Shown: positions 24,801 through 32,680 of the stretch, one piece after another
Position numbering within the stretch: position 1 is the first letter of the stretch
Layout of the letters: each line of letters starts with the position of its first letter
Virus record (IMG/VR): IMGVR_UViG_3300006737_000063
Location: 1 to 41,599 of that record
Direction: 5' to 3' (one strand)
DNA from: a virus
Length of the DNA stretch: 41,599 bases
The notes under the pieces: model-generated
What the model was told of the DNA's origin: nothing
What the model saw: the letters and a program-made list of their open reading frames with translations, nothing else
The model's database searches: none
Program-made: the position numbers and the translations under genes

Positions 24801-25250
24801 CACGGGAACATTTTCTTTTAGTTTTGGTTCAAAATCAATGTTATAGAAATGCCCGTCATATTGAGTCTGCTCTGTAATTTTAGCAAAGTGGTGCTTGTAA
24901 ATACTATCAGAGTAGATTAAAATGTAAGTATTCGCCCCTAGACTAATACCCGAAGAACTTCCCGTATCAAGCAATACCCTATAACCGGGAGTTTCTTGTT
25001 GATTTGTTTCTGTTAGGGTGGGGGTAGAGGTTCCACCAAAAGACGCTGAGGTAAAATCTCCCTCGTAGATTTCATAAAAAGATAAATTATCAGCAGTAGA
25101 ATAATTAGGTGTTTCTGTTATAATGGTGGGGTTAGTAGAAGCAGATAAAGCATATGTTCCTGCGGCTGGAATAGCAGGAGTAGAAACTTTACCTCCCGAT
25201 AAAGAGACAGTAATTCCCTCGTTCAAAACATATAAATCGTTATCAGCCAT
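18828..25250 (-). CDS. Giant tail-tip / baseplate hub protein, 2140 residues
   Basis: The largest gene of the window. Most of it is beta-rich, Ser/Thr/Asn/Gly-rich and low in Cys, as in tail-tip and receptor-binding proteins. The last 300 or so residues look like a tail hub (gpD/gp44-type) domain: EEIADDIISSIGL, then FDGQDSFSAINSVLDYKDLK, FNSVVVIGDN, an alpha helix ERAIKTLRAFSSLSNA and DVGSDVPYINPGQIVELKF. The hub part is thus C-terminal and a long, probably outward-facing region precedes it. Short segments in the middle (VYYNRYIFTNPADD, TTAYNTTYTIISKTTSSLTI) look like Ig-like or beta-sandwich modules. It starts with an eight-base overlap with the LamG gene. Confidence 0.75.
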   Translation of the reverse strand: MADNDLYVLNEGITVSLSGGKVSTPAIPAAGTYALSASTNPTIITETPNYSTADNLSFYEIYEGDFTSASFGGTSTPTLTETNQQETPGYRVLLDTGSSSGISLGANTYILIYSDSIYKHHFAKITEQTQYDGHFYNIDFEPKLKENVPVGTQVKIFTGSSSSSLVAIGYGLKNDTSTAEERHDKYVNVSRPTFYFTGDEDKLEPNEKYTVIKKLTSGSDTPKTSNTTFKTAPLTNDYILDKSFYTLHATIVDNNKNNDNLQAPSPLGIGASHPRQRHSESSQGATYVFNDGNWGDSSRNLTYSDSGHTTYIGFIDSPNNNQSIPNALNIKTSKTVTNRGNIFESKFSDVGKFMDKKISHNERVKVKNAIRRQNISYFPNSSLYGVYNNHTDSDKIEVSGLLDGQDLNVLLFNSSTSKYEQIIIGSYYYLPSAITGASSGSQVITVANRRATTSALYEGSTTVASMTNATATRKEWSPVVSNFITTHDIDTVIESGTLKRNGDTLTNSEADVNGVEYNIANLFTLSVSRGDKVNGYVEFESSPTSSYYATTDLTSSMKGLLVVDKIIYEGRIETIEKKIEMGAHYLIISGRDDIGKLLSSPVDKNYKYTTDYVYSTISPYVDNITGSFVDTNLQFNSISSSPDTNKSSDYKLRVSGNSSVDLNYGDVIYLNIGSKYVPVGVVAGANPAGSYTSIDLLSDLFIDAHPDYHGSGLGSYSGDVYVGKNFLIAGKSSDISLKNTSATSLYGSLDKGYRFLSRGKALTNAGAEDTSLLSTINGDGIEIDNLLITQGSSDSRKDSPIGFQSETNLMNGITSMELLSNTVNEESGLVDVELGFVSPIVLGRIDANDNVLGEQFYDESLGLYLINSNGLTTGGFLNLLNSVNNLGADGGTDSTMRYAPAPYKEIMIDDRFGSGTVSVNYSMRFGSPIFRLNYLSPTNIKKINPFQTYSLGKGSIGRLYFNNPSAYSFYGSVFRLTGTGVVDKDYYEGKLLATLAENLRELPVERKGYLPALGSTGHDIIYYPADFDNKLEHIGPRLWPEGTGFANTSKKFLEQYDPIINNTFLFSAGDIMPDSKKRLDNPFNQTINRDLTDYFLMVKYKSPSSSDILFHDTYDGTTKLLGSRETDYQFFPIEAATGTNPKRMNLLRLRTMTVDSLFNEVDFESYKTRTTIFETIEAPSPVINSIPNGGISVYPCHTTSATSSSTKTIAVDNSEGLWVYSGTSGVYYNRYIFTNPADDDTGKSRFLGTINSKTTTALTLVSNCLVDGYSGEIYITEQDIRVPYDGLTENIGTPLSTNVVLTGEDYIFPTGNSPNGSAGLHNPNIHDITSTIQTLSLNNATVYTDELFVKHSDLPSAATTFGATGYISSIDATFSGVDNSTHSPLSQITLGVGTLGTGSVAPDLTHYEVGNTLVIEGHTTAAYNTTYTIISKTTSSLTIRTTGSATLANDATTRTATIKNTSLNRAFTMAGGSRLLTDRHGFTGSDTTLIDDIYVGMGVLVIKNGGASTSNQSTSSRIFNMKLKDITSHNNYGTTITFSNSGFLQTADRYFGDTTSFTGSPSKDTGLESDVAELLFTPIIDLDKSNVNKVANLDTSGRYTAYGYLYIDFDYDWIRTATLAGNNQHWIHYIGSLAGKYLINTRTNKLHYIVNHQISKNGAAGVIRHYLSLDNYVDADINADDKFEVLTVCTRTTLSSKLDYPLYEYNSTNVINPETGLFYDKTEVERDWLATTLDVDELTFLSNTPMVKGMFVVADPDGAGSGYLVHRENISSPPFPTASSYSVCLTDGKAKGKHSLDVLQEKITSSTATNVLRFNSMKNYNGSVSIGEIVNISIIGKIEREVDYTKIVLPFEVLTEAEEIADDIISSIGLTYNKSQDFGTSEHSKYYIGSNFDGQDSFSAINSVLDYKDLKLIVDGEDIKIVSNETDKNYRSILFDEETNEYNISSFKRDVSIYDKFNSVVVIGDNVRGISKNHTEIQNDGTERIKEIYDFSITSQTQADERAIKTLRAFSSLSNAIEIDVGSDVPYINPGQIVELKFEREGVFRGEYLVIEVHRKSGLPTKLLLGQYNKDLATTLSLLLGETRNLQGRNKQVYKSYSSPSIGLQKTRIKFVKATITNANETSTILGFGTTIGFSTVMKP

Positions 25251-26289
25251 TTAGGTTAGCCTCCTCAAAGTCATAATACAGTAAAACATCTCCAAAGAAA
25301 GGAGACAATGTTTCTGTTGAACCGATAGAATCCTTGTAGCGATTTAAGAAAACTAACTCGTGAAGTTCTCCCATAAATTGACTCTTTCTCCTAACAGCGT
25401 ATGACGCACCATCGGATTGCTGACCGATGTTAATATCCGAACCAGCCATACTAAAACTTCCTCCTGTACCGTGAACCCCACTAGCAACTAAATTACCCTC
25501 ATAAAAAATATTCATCCTACCGCCAGCGGCGTTGTATGAAACTGCTATGTGGTGGGCTTTATCCAAATAGAGTGCGTCTTTGTTCAAATCAAACCATAAG
25601 CCCCCCGATTCGGTGGGGATATTTGTGAAGTCATTAAAAACGATTGCACCATCAGGGCTAGGTGATAAAATATTAGACACCGTTCCAACTAAATTTCCAG
25701 CCTCGTTATAAACCGTTTGCCCAATAAAGAAAAGTTGTTCATGTCCAGCCGTTACTGTAACAAAATCTGTCGCCCCCACGGTCACGCCCTTAACAGTCGC
25801 ACCTGAATTTTTGAAAGTAGGGGTGTGTTTATCATATCTGTAATTGGTTGGGTCTAGTGAAGAGTCATCAATAATTGTAGAAGAAATAACAGTAGGGGAA
25901 GTGATTGTAGTAGTAGTGGAACCAATAGTTAAGTAGAACTTAATTGCGTATTCAGCCGGTTGGTTCTTTGTTGTGGTGGAGGTATTTTCCAAAACAACCT
26001 TAACATTGGCGTTGTAAAATAAAACCATTTCTACATCTAATCGGCTAGCATCGGCTAAATAATCTAATCCCTTTGCTCCCTGCCCAAGAGACTTAATAGT
26101 CCCATTATATGTCGTAGCAGAATTACCGTTCACATCATATGGGGTAGCAATAACCTCAAAAGTAAAACTCCCGGAGTGTCCAAAAATACCAACCTGTTGT
26201 TGAGCCGACGAAGAATAAGGAACCTGCAAATACCCATCACAATTCGCAGGGAACTGCAAAGACTTCCTATCCTTTGAAAATAGTCTCAT
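25243..26289 (-). CDS. Distal tail protein with LamG/concanavalin A-like domain
   Basis: 348 residues after a GAGGTGA site. Strands SFTFEVIATP near the N-terminus, and HHIAVSYNAAGGRMNIFYEG, INIGQ and FMGELHELVFLNRYKD near the C-terminus, are the jelly-roll pattern of LamG-type lectins, split by an inserted beta region (about 130-230). It may bind host surface sugars or build the tail tip. The gene lies between the 26299-27012 tail protein and the giant tip gene. Confidence 0.65.
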   Translation of the reverse strand: MRLFSKDRKSLQFPANCDGYLQVPYSSSAQQQVGIFGHSGSFTFEVIATPYDVNGNSATTYNGTIKSLGQGAKGLDYLADASRLDVEMVLFYNANVKVVLENTSTTTKNQPAEYAIKFYLTIGSTTTTITSPTVISSTIIDDSSLDPTNYRYDKHTPTFKNSGATVKGVTVGATDFVTVTAGHEQLFFIGQTVYNEAGNLVGTVSNILSPSPDGAIVFNDFTNIPTESGGLWFDLNKDALYLDKAHHIAVSYNAAGGRMNIFYEGNLVASGVHGTGGSFSMAGSDINIGQQSDGASYAVRRKSQFMGELHELVFLNRYKDSIGSTETLSPFFGDVLLYYDFEEANLNG

Positions 26290-26298
26290 GTTTTCACC

Positions 26299-27012
26299 TC
26301 AAGTTAACGAAACATTGAATGCTTCTTGGAATTGAATATTACAAGTCACTCCACCACCTACTTCAAAACTGGTGCTAAAGTTATCAATATATCCATCTAT
26401 TCCGTCAATAGAATGGAGACTACTGGTTGAAGTAGGGGAGGGAAAGTTTTTACCTCCCACGGTATTAGTTTTATCATTTTCTCTAGACCCCCAAGTAAAG
26501 GGAACAAGGGGAAGTTGGTCATGCGGGGTAGTTTCATCCACCCCTGCGTGATAAGAATAATCATTCCCTACGCGTGATGGGTATAGAATAACCAAGCGAC
26601 TAATGTTTTGGTCGGGTTGTGCAAAAGAACCATCAACGGAGGAATGTAATAATTGAGCAATTTCAAAAGCGGTCATGGCTACATTGATAACTGCTCCGTC
26701 GTCGTATCTCTTTGAAATAAATTGGTCGTGAATAACACAATTGTTTAAATTAACGGATTTAGTAGCAATACCCATATCAATAGCAAAACTTCTTGCCTGA
26801 CCGGTTGCAATACCCGAAAAAGGGATGGGGATAGCACTAAGACGTTTATTGGTATTTATACTAATTCCTGTGCAACGAATCATAATCCTATTAGTGATAG
26901 CGGCATCCCCACTTTTATTTCCACTAGCGAACTCTAAAAACACCGTGCTATCTATGCCGTGTCCTGCTGAACCCACATTTCCTAAAACACCTGCCGTTGA
27001 AAAATTACTCAT
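26299..27012 (-). CDS. Distal tail-type protein
   Basis: 237 residues directly after the tape measure gene, where distal tail proteins normally are. The sequence is beta-rich with Gly/Ser, opening MSNFSTAGVLGNVGSAGHGI and ending in ITCNIQ-like strands (GGGVTCNIQFQEAFNVSL). I do not recognise a specific family. Position argues for a ring at the tail end that joins tube and tip. Confidence 0.55.
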   Translation of the reverse strand: MSNFSTAGVLGNVGSAGHGIDSTVFLEFASGNKSGDAAITNRIMIRCTGISINTNKRLSAIPIPFSGIATGQARSFAIDMGIATKSVNLNNCVIHDQFISKRYDDGAVINVAMTAFEIAQLLHSSVDGSFAQPDQNISRLVILYPSRVGNDYSYHAGVDETTPHDQLPLVPFTWGSRENDKTNTVGGKNFPSPTSTSSLHSIDGIDGYIDNFSTSFEVGGGVTCNIQFQEAFNVSLT

Positions 27013-27016
27013 CTAA

Positions 27017-28861
27017 TCACACCCTATATCCTGCGTTGTTGTATCGGTTCATTTCTAAATTGATTTTCTGTCCGATTTTTCTTGCTATGTCGTCAAGTTC
27101 CGAATCGGAAGCACCGACCCGTCCATTAACGGAGACATTAATTGTGTTGCCCATTCCTCTAGTTTGTGAGTTGTTGAATACTGCTGAACCTGCTGGAAGA
27201 TTGACTAATTCGGGGCCTCTTTCTCCTACAAGGAACATTCCTCCTTGATTAACAGTTCCACCACTAGCGAGTCCATCAATCCCTTCAATAGCACCCCTAC
27301 CTAAATAGTGCGCTCCTGTTCCTACGGCTAAACCAACACCCGCACCAATAAGTGCGCCCAATGGACCACCAACAGACCCAGCCGCCCCGAATTTAGCACC
27401 TAAACTAATACCAGCAATTAAACCAGCACCCGGAATAAGTTTAGTTGCTGTGGACGCTCCTTCTTTAATTGCCGTAATAACCCCCGCAACGGCGGCTACA
27501 ACTATATTAGTGGCCGTCATAACAGCACCTATCGCCAATAAAATAGCCCCCGATACTATGGAACCCAAAAACCCTACTAAAATTTGGACAAGTCCTTTAC
27601 CTATTCTTTCTATTCCTGCATATACTTCCCCACCATCGCCGGAAAATAACCCAATTAAAATATCCAACACGCCTGCTACTACATTAAAAATACCAGTAAA
27701 AATTAAAACAACCATACTAAAGTAAAACCCTAATATTTTTTGGAAGTTTTCGTTATTTAAAAATGCCCCCATTCTTTCAATAAAGCCGGATTGATGTAAA
27801 ATAAATACTAAAAGCCCAATCATACCAATTGCAAGTCCAACTTGCCCCAACAACGGTAAAACTAATAATGCTATTTTACCAATTATTTGTATGTTCTTTT
27901 TAATAATTGTAAAAATAGCGAGGTTCTTAATTAACTCCAACAGTTTTTGACTCGGAAGAAATAATTTTTTGATTGTCCCCCTAGGGTCGCTATTAAGCCT
28001 TTTAAAGAAAGACTCGGTAGGAGTTTCTTCTAAACTATATACGCCGCCTCCACCAGTTCCTCCGACTCTTCGTGCAGTAATGCCCATTTCGCCCAATTCT
28101 TCAGTTAGAACCTTTGTCATTAGGCCCATATCCCTCATTCTTGACTGTGCCTTTTCTTTATCTTCTCCCTCTAATTCGGGGATTATTGTATCTAAGTCTT
28201 TAATCTCTTCACTAATATTTAGAAGTTGGATTATTCTAGATTCCTTTTCAGGGTCTCCAAAAAAACCAGTTTTGAACCTATCACCCAAAACACGCTTAGA
28301 ATTGTCGGATAAATTAGCCCTAGACTTATCTAAGTCTACTAAACTTCTTTCTAGCCTTAGTTGTTCTTTTATACCAAAAAGGGCATCTTTTCTATTTTGC
28401 TTTAAATAGTCGGAAAAACCCATTTCTCTAATTCTAAGTTTATTAACTGTATCTTGGGAGGAGATAGTTTTTGCTAGAAGTTGGTTTGAACTAGACTGAA
28501 TTTTCTCTATGTGTTTGTATGAAGTTAAAAATGTATTAAGAAGTTGTCCATTTTCTTTCGCAAATTTATTTTGTTCCTCAAGGGCCTTCATTCTGTCTCT
28601 TTCAATATTAGTCATTGTTTTGGCAACAAGTGTTATGCTTTTAAGTCTGTTTTGAAATTCATAAAGAGCGCGATTGCCGGAAAAAAATCTAATGAAAACA
28701 GACCAAATAGAACCTTGTTTTGTTCCGATAGTAGAAAGTTTTGACAATGACTCAACCAAAGTCCCAGCATATCTATCGGAATTTGCTAATTGAAAGGATA
28801 AATCCGACATGGATTTAGAATACGCTTCTAGCGTTTCTTTAACCCTGTCCATATCAGCCAT
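27017..28861 (-). CDS. Tail tape measure protein
   Basis: 614 residues. Long coiled-coil N-terminal half (MADMDRVKETLEAYSKSMSD and on), several hydrophobic segments in the middle (about 320-540) including GAILLAIGAVMTATNIVVAA and a Gly-rich stretch, and a C-terminal GERGPELVNLPAGSAVFN, a signature often found at the end of tape measures. It sets tail length and is probably ejected at infection. By the usual rule of about 0.15 nm per residue, the tail would be about 90 nm. It follows the frameshifted tail chaperone gene with an eight-base overlap to the extended frame. Confidence 0.88.
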   Translation of the reverse strand: MADMDRVKETLEAYSKSMSDLSFQLANSDRYAGTLVESLSKLSTIGTKQGSIWSVFIRFFSGNRALYEFQNRLKSITLVAKTMTNIERDRMKALEEQNKFAKENGQLLNTFLTSYKHIEKIQSSSNQLLAKTISSQDTVNKLRIREMGFSDYLKQNRKDALFGIKEQLRLERSLVDLDKSRANLSDNSKRVLGDRFKTGFFGDPEKESRIIQLLNISEEIKDLDTIIPELEGEDKEKAQSRMRDMGLMTKVLTEELGEMGITARRVGGTGGGGVYSLEETPTESFFKRLNSDPRGTIKKLFLPSQKLLELIKNLAIFTIIKKNIQIIGKIALLVLPLLGQVGLAIGMIGLLVFILHQSGFIERMGAFLNNENFQKILGFYFSMVVLIFTGIFNVVAGVLDILIGLFSGDGGEVYAGIERIGKGLVQILVGFLGSIVSGAILLAIGAVMTATNIVVAAVAGVITAIKEGASTATKLIPGAGLIAGISLGAKFGAAGSVGGPLGALIGAGVGLAVGTGAHYLGRGAIEGIDGLASGGTVNQGGMFLVGERGPELVNLPAGSAVFNNSQTRGMGNTINVSVNGRVGASDSELDDIARKIGQKINLEMNRYNNAGYRV

Positions 28862-29419
28862 TAGATTTCACCTTCTCCATTTGTTTTGCTTCTTCTTCTT
28901 TTTGAATACTGTAAATAAGAAGTAAGTCCTTCACCAAAGAATAAGGCATTTGATATGCCTCGGCGGGACTGATATTAAGTTCCTTTGTCAGGATATATAA
29001 ACTTATCCTTGAACCGATAATCGAATTATCGCATTTTCCTGTTTGTAATGCTTTTAAATATTCTCTTTTAAATCCTCGTCCCCCGCATAACTAAAGGGGT
29101 CGGGAAGAATTTCCTTGAGTTGATTGCCCACATACGGGTTAAGTCGCAGGACCTCAATTGTTGTAAGGGAGGGTTCAGTCTTCTCAACGAAGGCCTCCCA
29201 CAGATACCTAAACAGGGTGTCCATCTCAAGGGAAATATCATTGGTGCGAGAGTTCAAATTAATGAGTTTGGCTTGAGCCTTTTCTAATTGAAGGAATGTC
29301 GGTTCCTTAATCCACACCTTGAGGTATTCATCCGAACCGGGTGCAACCCTTACATGATGAAGGGTGGGTTCCGAGGTAGCAAATAGCGAACTTTTGTTTG
29401 AAACAGTTTTCTTATCCAT
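28854..29419 (-). CDS. Tail assembly chaperone, -1 frameshift (gpGT-like) form
   Basis: At TTTAAAA (29072-29066) the ribosome can slip back one base: GAT TTA AAA then AGA GAA TAT. The new frame is open across the whole 192-base gap to a stop at 28854-28856, which overlaps the tape measure start. It adds 70 residues, for 188 in total, including LYILTKELNISPAEAYQMPY and VKDLLLIYSIQKEEEAKQME, a short-helix domain like the T extension of lambda GT. The extension is thought to bind the tape measure. Join the frames at 29066. Confidence 0.8.
29054..29419 (-). CDS. Tail assembly chaperone, short (gpG-like) form
   Basis: 121 residues from the ATG at 29419, chosen because AGGAGA lies seven bases upstream; an in-frame GTG at 29446 has none. 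It ends EDLKENI. The product is charged and helical (TFLQLEKAQAKLINLNSRTN, MDTLFRYLWEAFVEKTEPS) with an early KVWIKEPTFLQL strand-helix unit typical of such chaperones. It is placed between the tail tube and tape measure, as lambda G is. A slippery heptamer near the end allows ribosomes to make a longer form. Confidence 0.75.
   Translation of the reverse strand: MDKKTVSNKSSLFATSEPTLHHVRVAPGSDEYLKVWIKEPTFLQLEKAQAKLINLNSRTNDISLEMDTLFRYLWEAFVEKTEPSLTTIEVLRLNPYVGNQLKEILPDPFSYAGDEDLKENI
29066..29072 (-). promoter_or_regulatory. -1 ribosomal slippery heptamer TTTAAAA
   Basis: Read on the minus strand in the chaperone frame as T TTA AAA, which fits X-XXY-YYZ. It lies 10 bases before the short-form stop codon (29054-29056). 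A second TTTAAAA occurs just downstream, but only the first is in phase to slip from the short form. No strong downstream stem was found by eye. Confidence 0.75.
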
Positions 29420-29466
29420 AGTATTATCTCCTATAATAAAACCCACTAGTTAGAGGGGTTTTAAAC

Positions 29467-31605
29467 TTATGCTTGGATTGCCCAGTAGGAAGTGAGTTTG
29501 CACTCCACTAAGGTTAGCGGTTGAATGTTAAAATCAACCGTAATGGGGCCTCGGTCATTGGAAACGGGGAATGTAGCCGTGTTTACCACGTAATCCTTGA
29601 ACTTCAAAACCAATTCTTCTCCGTTGTCCTTGGTAAATCGGAGGGTGATAACTTCATCTGCGCTGGTAGAAAGAGCCGTGGTTTTTTGGGATTGTAATTC
29701 ATCAAAGACCTTTGAATCTGTAACATGGGCGGTGAAGTTCATTTGATAGTCTCGCTGACCCGTGATATGGTTCGTGCTTTTCTTATCAAACCTTCCGATG
29801 TAGGCTTGGTCTGTAAGGTTGTTATTAATCACAAGGCCGAAGGAAGCAATTTTCAAGAAGTCCTGTCCAAAAATAGAAATAGTTCCATCCGAGAAAAAGA
29901 ACGGTTGCATTAAAGCATCATAGTCTGCGTCTGCGTCCTCAGCAAGACTTCTAGTTTGACCGGTGCGACCCCTAAAGTTAACGAAGTTTTTTACATCAGT
30001 CTTGTTGTTAGCCGTTTCATAATTCGTAGGAGCAACAAAAGTGTTCTTGTGATTTAAAGACATATTCATTGTAATTGGCCCACCGACGGCATCTGCATTA
30101 ATAGATAGAGTATTAACTGCGGAACCGGGATAAATTTTAGTATATACGTTTTCTTTAGAAGAATCAACCGCTACGGTAGAGGCTTGGTCTGCCTTTTTAA
30201 GAGAGTATTCTAATGCGAAAGTAGGAAGCGTTTGTCCGTTTTCTTCGTTAAAGGTATAAATAAAGAAATCATTATCAATATCATCTTTGTTAATTTGACG
30301 GAATTTACCGTCTGTTGTTGTAACGACAGCAGTTCCGGGCAAAGGGGGACAAATAATTGTTCCATCGGTTCTATGCAAAACATTACTACCGTCTAACTGG
30401 TCAACAGAATAAATGAACCCAGTATTCGTTCCACCAGTTAATGCAAACCTAGTTAAGTTTGAGTGTGCAACACTAGAAGACGAAGCGGCGGTATCTAAAT
30501 TGTCCCCATTCTTAGATTGAATGCTAGTAATTCTACCCAATGCGTAGTAAAGGGGCCAAAATGAGTTAGCATCAAGAGTAATTTGACCGCCTGAGGTTCT
30601 TTCAATCCCAGCATATTGATAAATATAATTTCTAGTTCCACCGGCAACCAAATTCATAGGTGTTTTTGTAACGGTGGTGTTAGGAATTTGAACGGTGGTA
30701 GTTAAACCAAGCCAAGTATCGGAAAGAAGTCTTGGGTTTCCTGTGGCGGTTGTAGCACCAGCAGTAGTAATAGATAATTCAATGGTTGAAGTGTTAGCCT
30801 CATCTAACGAATCAATCGCAGAATCGGCCCCTCCATCATCAGTTCCGGGCGTTCTAGAAACAGCCCCACCATAAACATTGGTTAAAATAAGTTTATCACC
30901 ATCTCTTCTAGCGGTAAAATCGGATAGGCTATCTCCATCCCCTTCATCTGTATCTACTAAGTTAATAGCGGAAATGGCGGCATCAATATATTCCTCAGCA
31001 GTAGTCAATTGTGCATTGGAAATATCAACTGTAATATCATATTCTGTCTGTGCCAATAAAGAAGCCGCATTAGCAAATGAACCATCGGAGGTGAAGAAAA
31101 TACCAGCATCTCTTTCAGTTCCGCCGTCGGCTTCTAAAACTCCGAAAATAATACCCACATCGTTATAATCCCCTTTTGTATCGGATTTAAATTGAACACT
31201 AAGAGCCTGTTGTGTATAAACAGTTCCAGCCGCCGTTCCCTTTGGTGCGGGAACAGGTGCGCCAAACCCTTCAATAACACCGTAATGTGCGCTAGAATCT
31301 CCTACTGCGGAATCCCCAGTAGCAATAGAAAGAGAATTATTAACAGTAATAGTGGTGGCTGCATTCCCTTGAATTAAAACTCTATCGGTGAGAGTATTTC
31401 CCGAAACAGTATAAATGTTCAAAAAGCATCCCCTGTATAAATTTGCTAAAAGTGAGAAATTACCTGTAAAGGTAGCATTGAGAGTAATTGCTCTTTGATT
31501 ATCGGATGCCGCCGCAATACTAACGAAAGGCCCCAAGTAAATATCTTTTTCGGGTATCATTGATACCGTCGCTCCGCTTCCTGTCCAAATATCTGAATTA
31601 ACCAT
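29467..31605 (-). CDS. Major tail tube protein
   Basis: 712 residues, much longer than the usual 150-400. The C-terminal 200 residues contain the tube-type segment FGLVINNNLTDQAYIGRFD, then HITGQRDYQMNFTAHVTDSK and ITLRFTKDNGEELVLKFKDY, resembling phage tail tube proteins. The middle carries an inserted domain (about 130-310) with YIDAAISAINLVDTDE and ARRDGDKLILTNVYGG, a beta-module common in phage virion proteins and likely exposed on the tail surface. It sits between the neck genes and the chaperone, fitting a tail tube. The start has a GGTGAG site. Confidence 0.65.
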   Translation of the reverse strand: MVNSDIWTGSGATVSMIPEKDIYLGPFVSIAAASDNQRAITLNATFTGNFSLLANLYRGCFLNIYTVSGNTLTDRVLIQGNAATTITVNNSLSIATGDSAVGDSSAHYGVIEGFGAPVPAPKGTAAGTVYTQQALSVQFKSDTKGDYNDVGIIFGVLEADGGTERDAGIFFTSDGSFANAASLLAQTEYDITVDISNAQLTTAEEYIDAAISAINLVDTDEGDGDSLSDFTARRDGDKLILTNVYGGAVSRTPGTDDGGADSAIDSLDEANTSTIELSITTAGATTATGNPRLLSDTWLGLTTTVQIPNTTVTKTPMNLVAGGTRNYIYQYAGIERTSGGQITLDANSFWPLYYALGRITSIQSKNGDNLDTAASSSSVAHSNLTRFALTGGTNTGFIYSVDQLDGSNVLHRTDGTIICPPLPGTAVVTTTDGKFRQINKDDIDNDFFIYTFNEENGQTLPTFALEYSLKKADQASTVAVDSSKENVYTKIYPGSAVNTLSINADAVGGPITMNMSLNHKNTFVAPTNYETANNKTDVKNFVNFRGRTGQTRSLAEDADADYDALMQPFFFSDGTISIFGQDFLKIASFGLVINNNLTDQAYIGRFDKKSTNHITGQRDYQMNFTAHVTDSKVFDELQSQKTTALSTSADEVITLRFTKDNGEELVLKFKDYVVNTATFPVSNDRGPITVDFNIQPLTLVECKLTSYWAIQA

Positions 31606-31613
31606 TTTCTCAC

Positions 31614-32210
31614 CTACAAACTAACTGAAAACCGTTTTAACATAACGCTTACTTTATATCCAAAAATCCTACTCTTTTTATCGTTCTGTTCAATCCTAGA
31701 ACCCATTTCAATGTGCTTAAAATTCTCCGTCACGGAACCGGATTGAATCCATCCCCTACGGTTATTCTCTAATATGTAGCGAACTATTTTATAAAGGTTT
31801 GCTATTCTATCTCTTCCGAAGGTATCTCCCGAGGGGGCTAATCTATTTCCATCGGACGTTCTTCTGTCGTCCTGTTTTGTTCGGATGCGAATACCCATTG
31901 AATATGTTTCGTGTCTAACGGAATAATCAACGGTTGGGTATTCTATGCTTTGAGTTTCTTCCATACAGACGATTAAATCTGCTGTATCAATAACCCCATC
32001 GGAGTTTGTATCTTGGTCTTTAGCACGAGAAATTCTAGCACGGTTTCCACCCCTACCGGGATTTGTAGTATTTCTTGTTGATGCCATAGACCGAATATCC
32101 ATAATCTGTGGACGAACCCTATGAACTGCTGGTATTTCACTACCTAAAGCAGTAATGGCGGCATTCCAATTATCCGCTAGGAGGGAAACTAGAAATGTTG
32201 TTTCATCCAT
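31614..32210 (-). CDS. Neck / tail-completion protein with dockerin-like Ca loop
   Basis: 198 residues. It opens MDETTFLVSLLADNWNAA and contains AKDQDTNSDGVIDTADL at about 76-92, matching the D-x-N-x-D-G-x-I-D-x-x-D pattern of dockerin or EF-hand calcium loops. The rest is alpha/beta (SMGIRIRTK, DRIANLYKIVRYILENNR). Position just before the tail tube gene (transcription order) fits a tail-completion or head-tail joining protein. I do not recognise the family with confidence. Confidence 0.55.
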   Translation of the reverse strand: MDETTFLVSLLADNWNAAITALGSEIPAVHRVRPQIMDIRSMASTRNTTNPGRGGNRARISRAKDQDTNSDGVIDTADLIVCMEETQSIEYPTVDYSVRHETYSMGIRIRTKQDDRRTSDGNRLAPSGDTFGRDRIANLYKIVRYILENNRRGWIQSGSVTENFKHIEMGSRIEQNDKKSRIFGYKVSVMLKRFSVSL

Positions 32211-32211
32211 T

Positions 32212-32472
32212 TTAAACTCTCCTATACATGGTAGGTTTTCCTCCCAAATTTTGGTAGTCGGGATTGCCTCTAAAGTGAGAAATAAGTTCTCTTTTTGTAG
32301 GGACGTCTCTTTGAGAGTGTTTTATTCGGTGATTTTCTACATAAAAAGAAACATCTTCTAGAATTCCCATAATGCTTCTTTCCTGTCCATCTCCCATAAC
32401 CATTTCTATGACATCCTTAGACCGCTGGCCCATTCTTTTACCCTTTAAAATATTAACCCACTCACTAGTCAT
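32212..32472 (-). CDS. Tagged small protein (SEWVNILKGKR), neck array
   Basis: 86 residues starting MTSEWVNILKGKRMG. The true start is the ATG at 32472, which overlaps the end of the preceding gene by eight bases; a longer frame from 32595 is a shadow of the neighbour and would hide the tag. The rest (ERSIMGILEDVSFYVENHR, ending in GGKPTMYRRV) is basic and mixed alpha/beta without a recognised family. Last gene of the array in transcription order. Confidence 0.75.
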   Translation of the reverse strand: MTSEWVNILKGKRMGQRSKDVIEMVMGDGQERSIMGILEDVSFYVENHRIKHSQRDVPTKRELISHFRGNPDYQNLGGKPTMYRRV

Positions 32473-32680
32473 TAAAGGCCTCCTTGATACGCTCACTAAT
32501 AACCTTTGTAAATTCTTGTTCAATAACTTGAGACATAATTTCATCGGACAAACGCTCACCAAGTAATTCCTCCGAGAGGTCTTCCATGTCCTCATTTTGT
32601 GAAATCACCCTTTGTAGAATATCGCTCATCTCTTCTTGTGTTTTAGAAAGTTTTTCAATGATTTTTCTAAACACGGTCAT
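32465..32680 (-). CDS. Small acidic coiled-coil protein, weak tag, neck array
   Basis: 71 residues, starting MTVFRKIIEKLSKTQEEM: an aromatic residue at position 4 (Phe instead of Trp) followed by a helix with IIEK, so only a relaxed version of the tag. The rest is a single long amphipathic helix rich in Glu (LSEELLGERLSDEIMSQV). It starts at an ATGA overlap with the gene before it and ends eight bases into the next. Confidence 0.7.
   Translation of the reverse strand: MTVFRKIIEKLSKTQEEMSDILQRVISQNEDMEDLSEELLGERLSDEIMSQVIEQEFTKVISERIKEAFND

Noticed and set aside
32473-32595. Longer start for the 32212-32472 gene
   Set aside because: The extra 41 codons lie inside the neighbouring gene in another frame and lack a ribosome site, whereas the ATG at 32472 gives a tagged protein with typical gene overlap.
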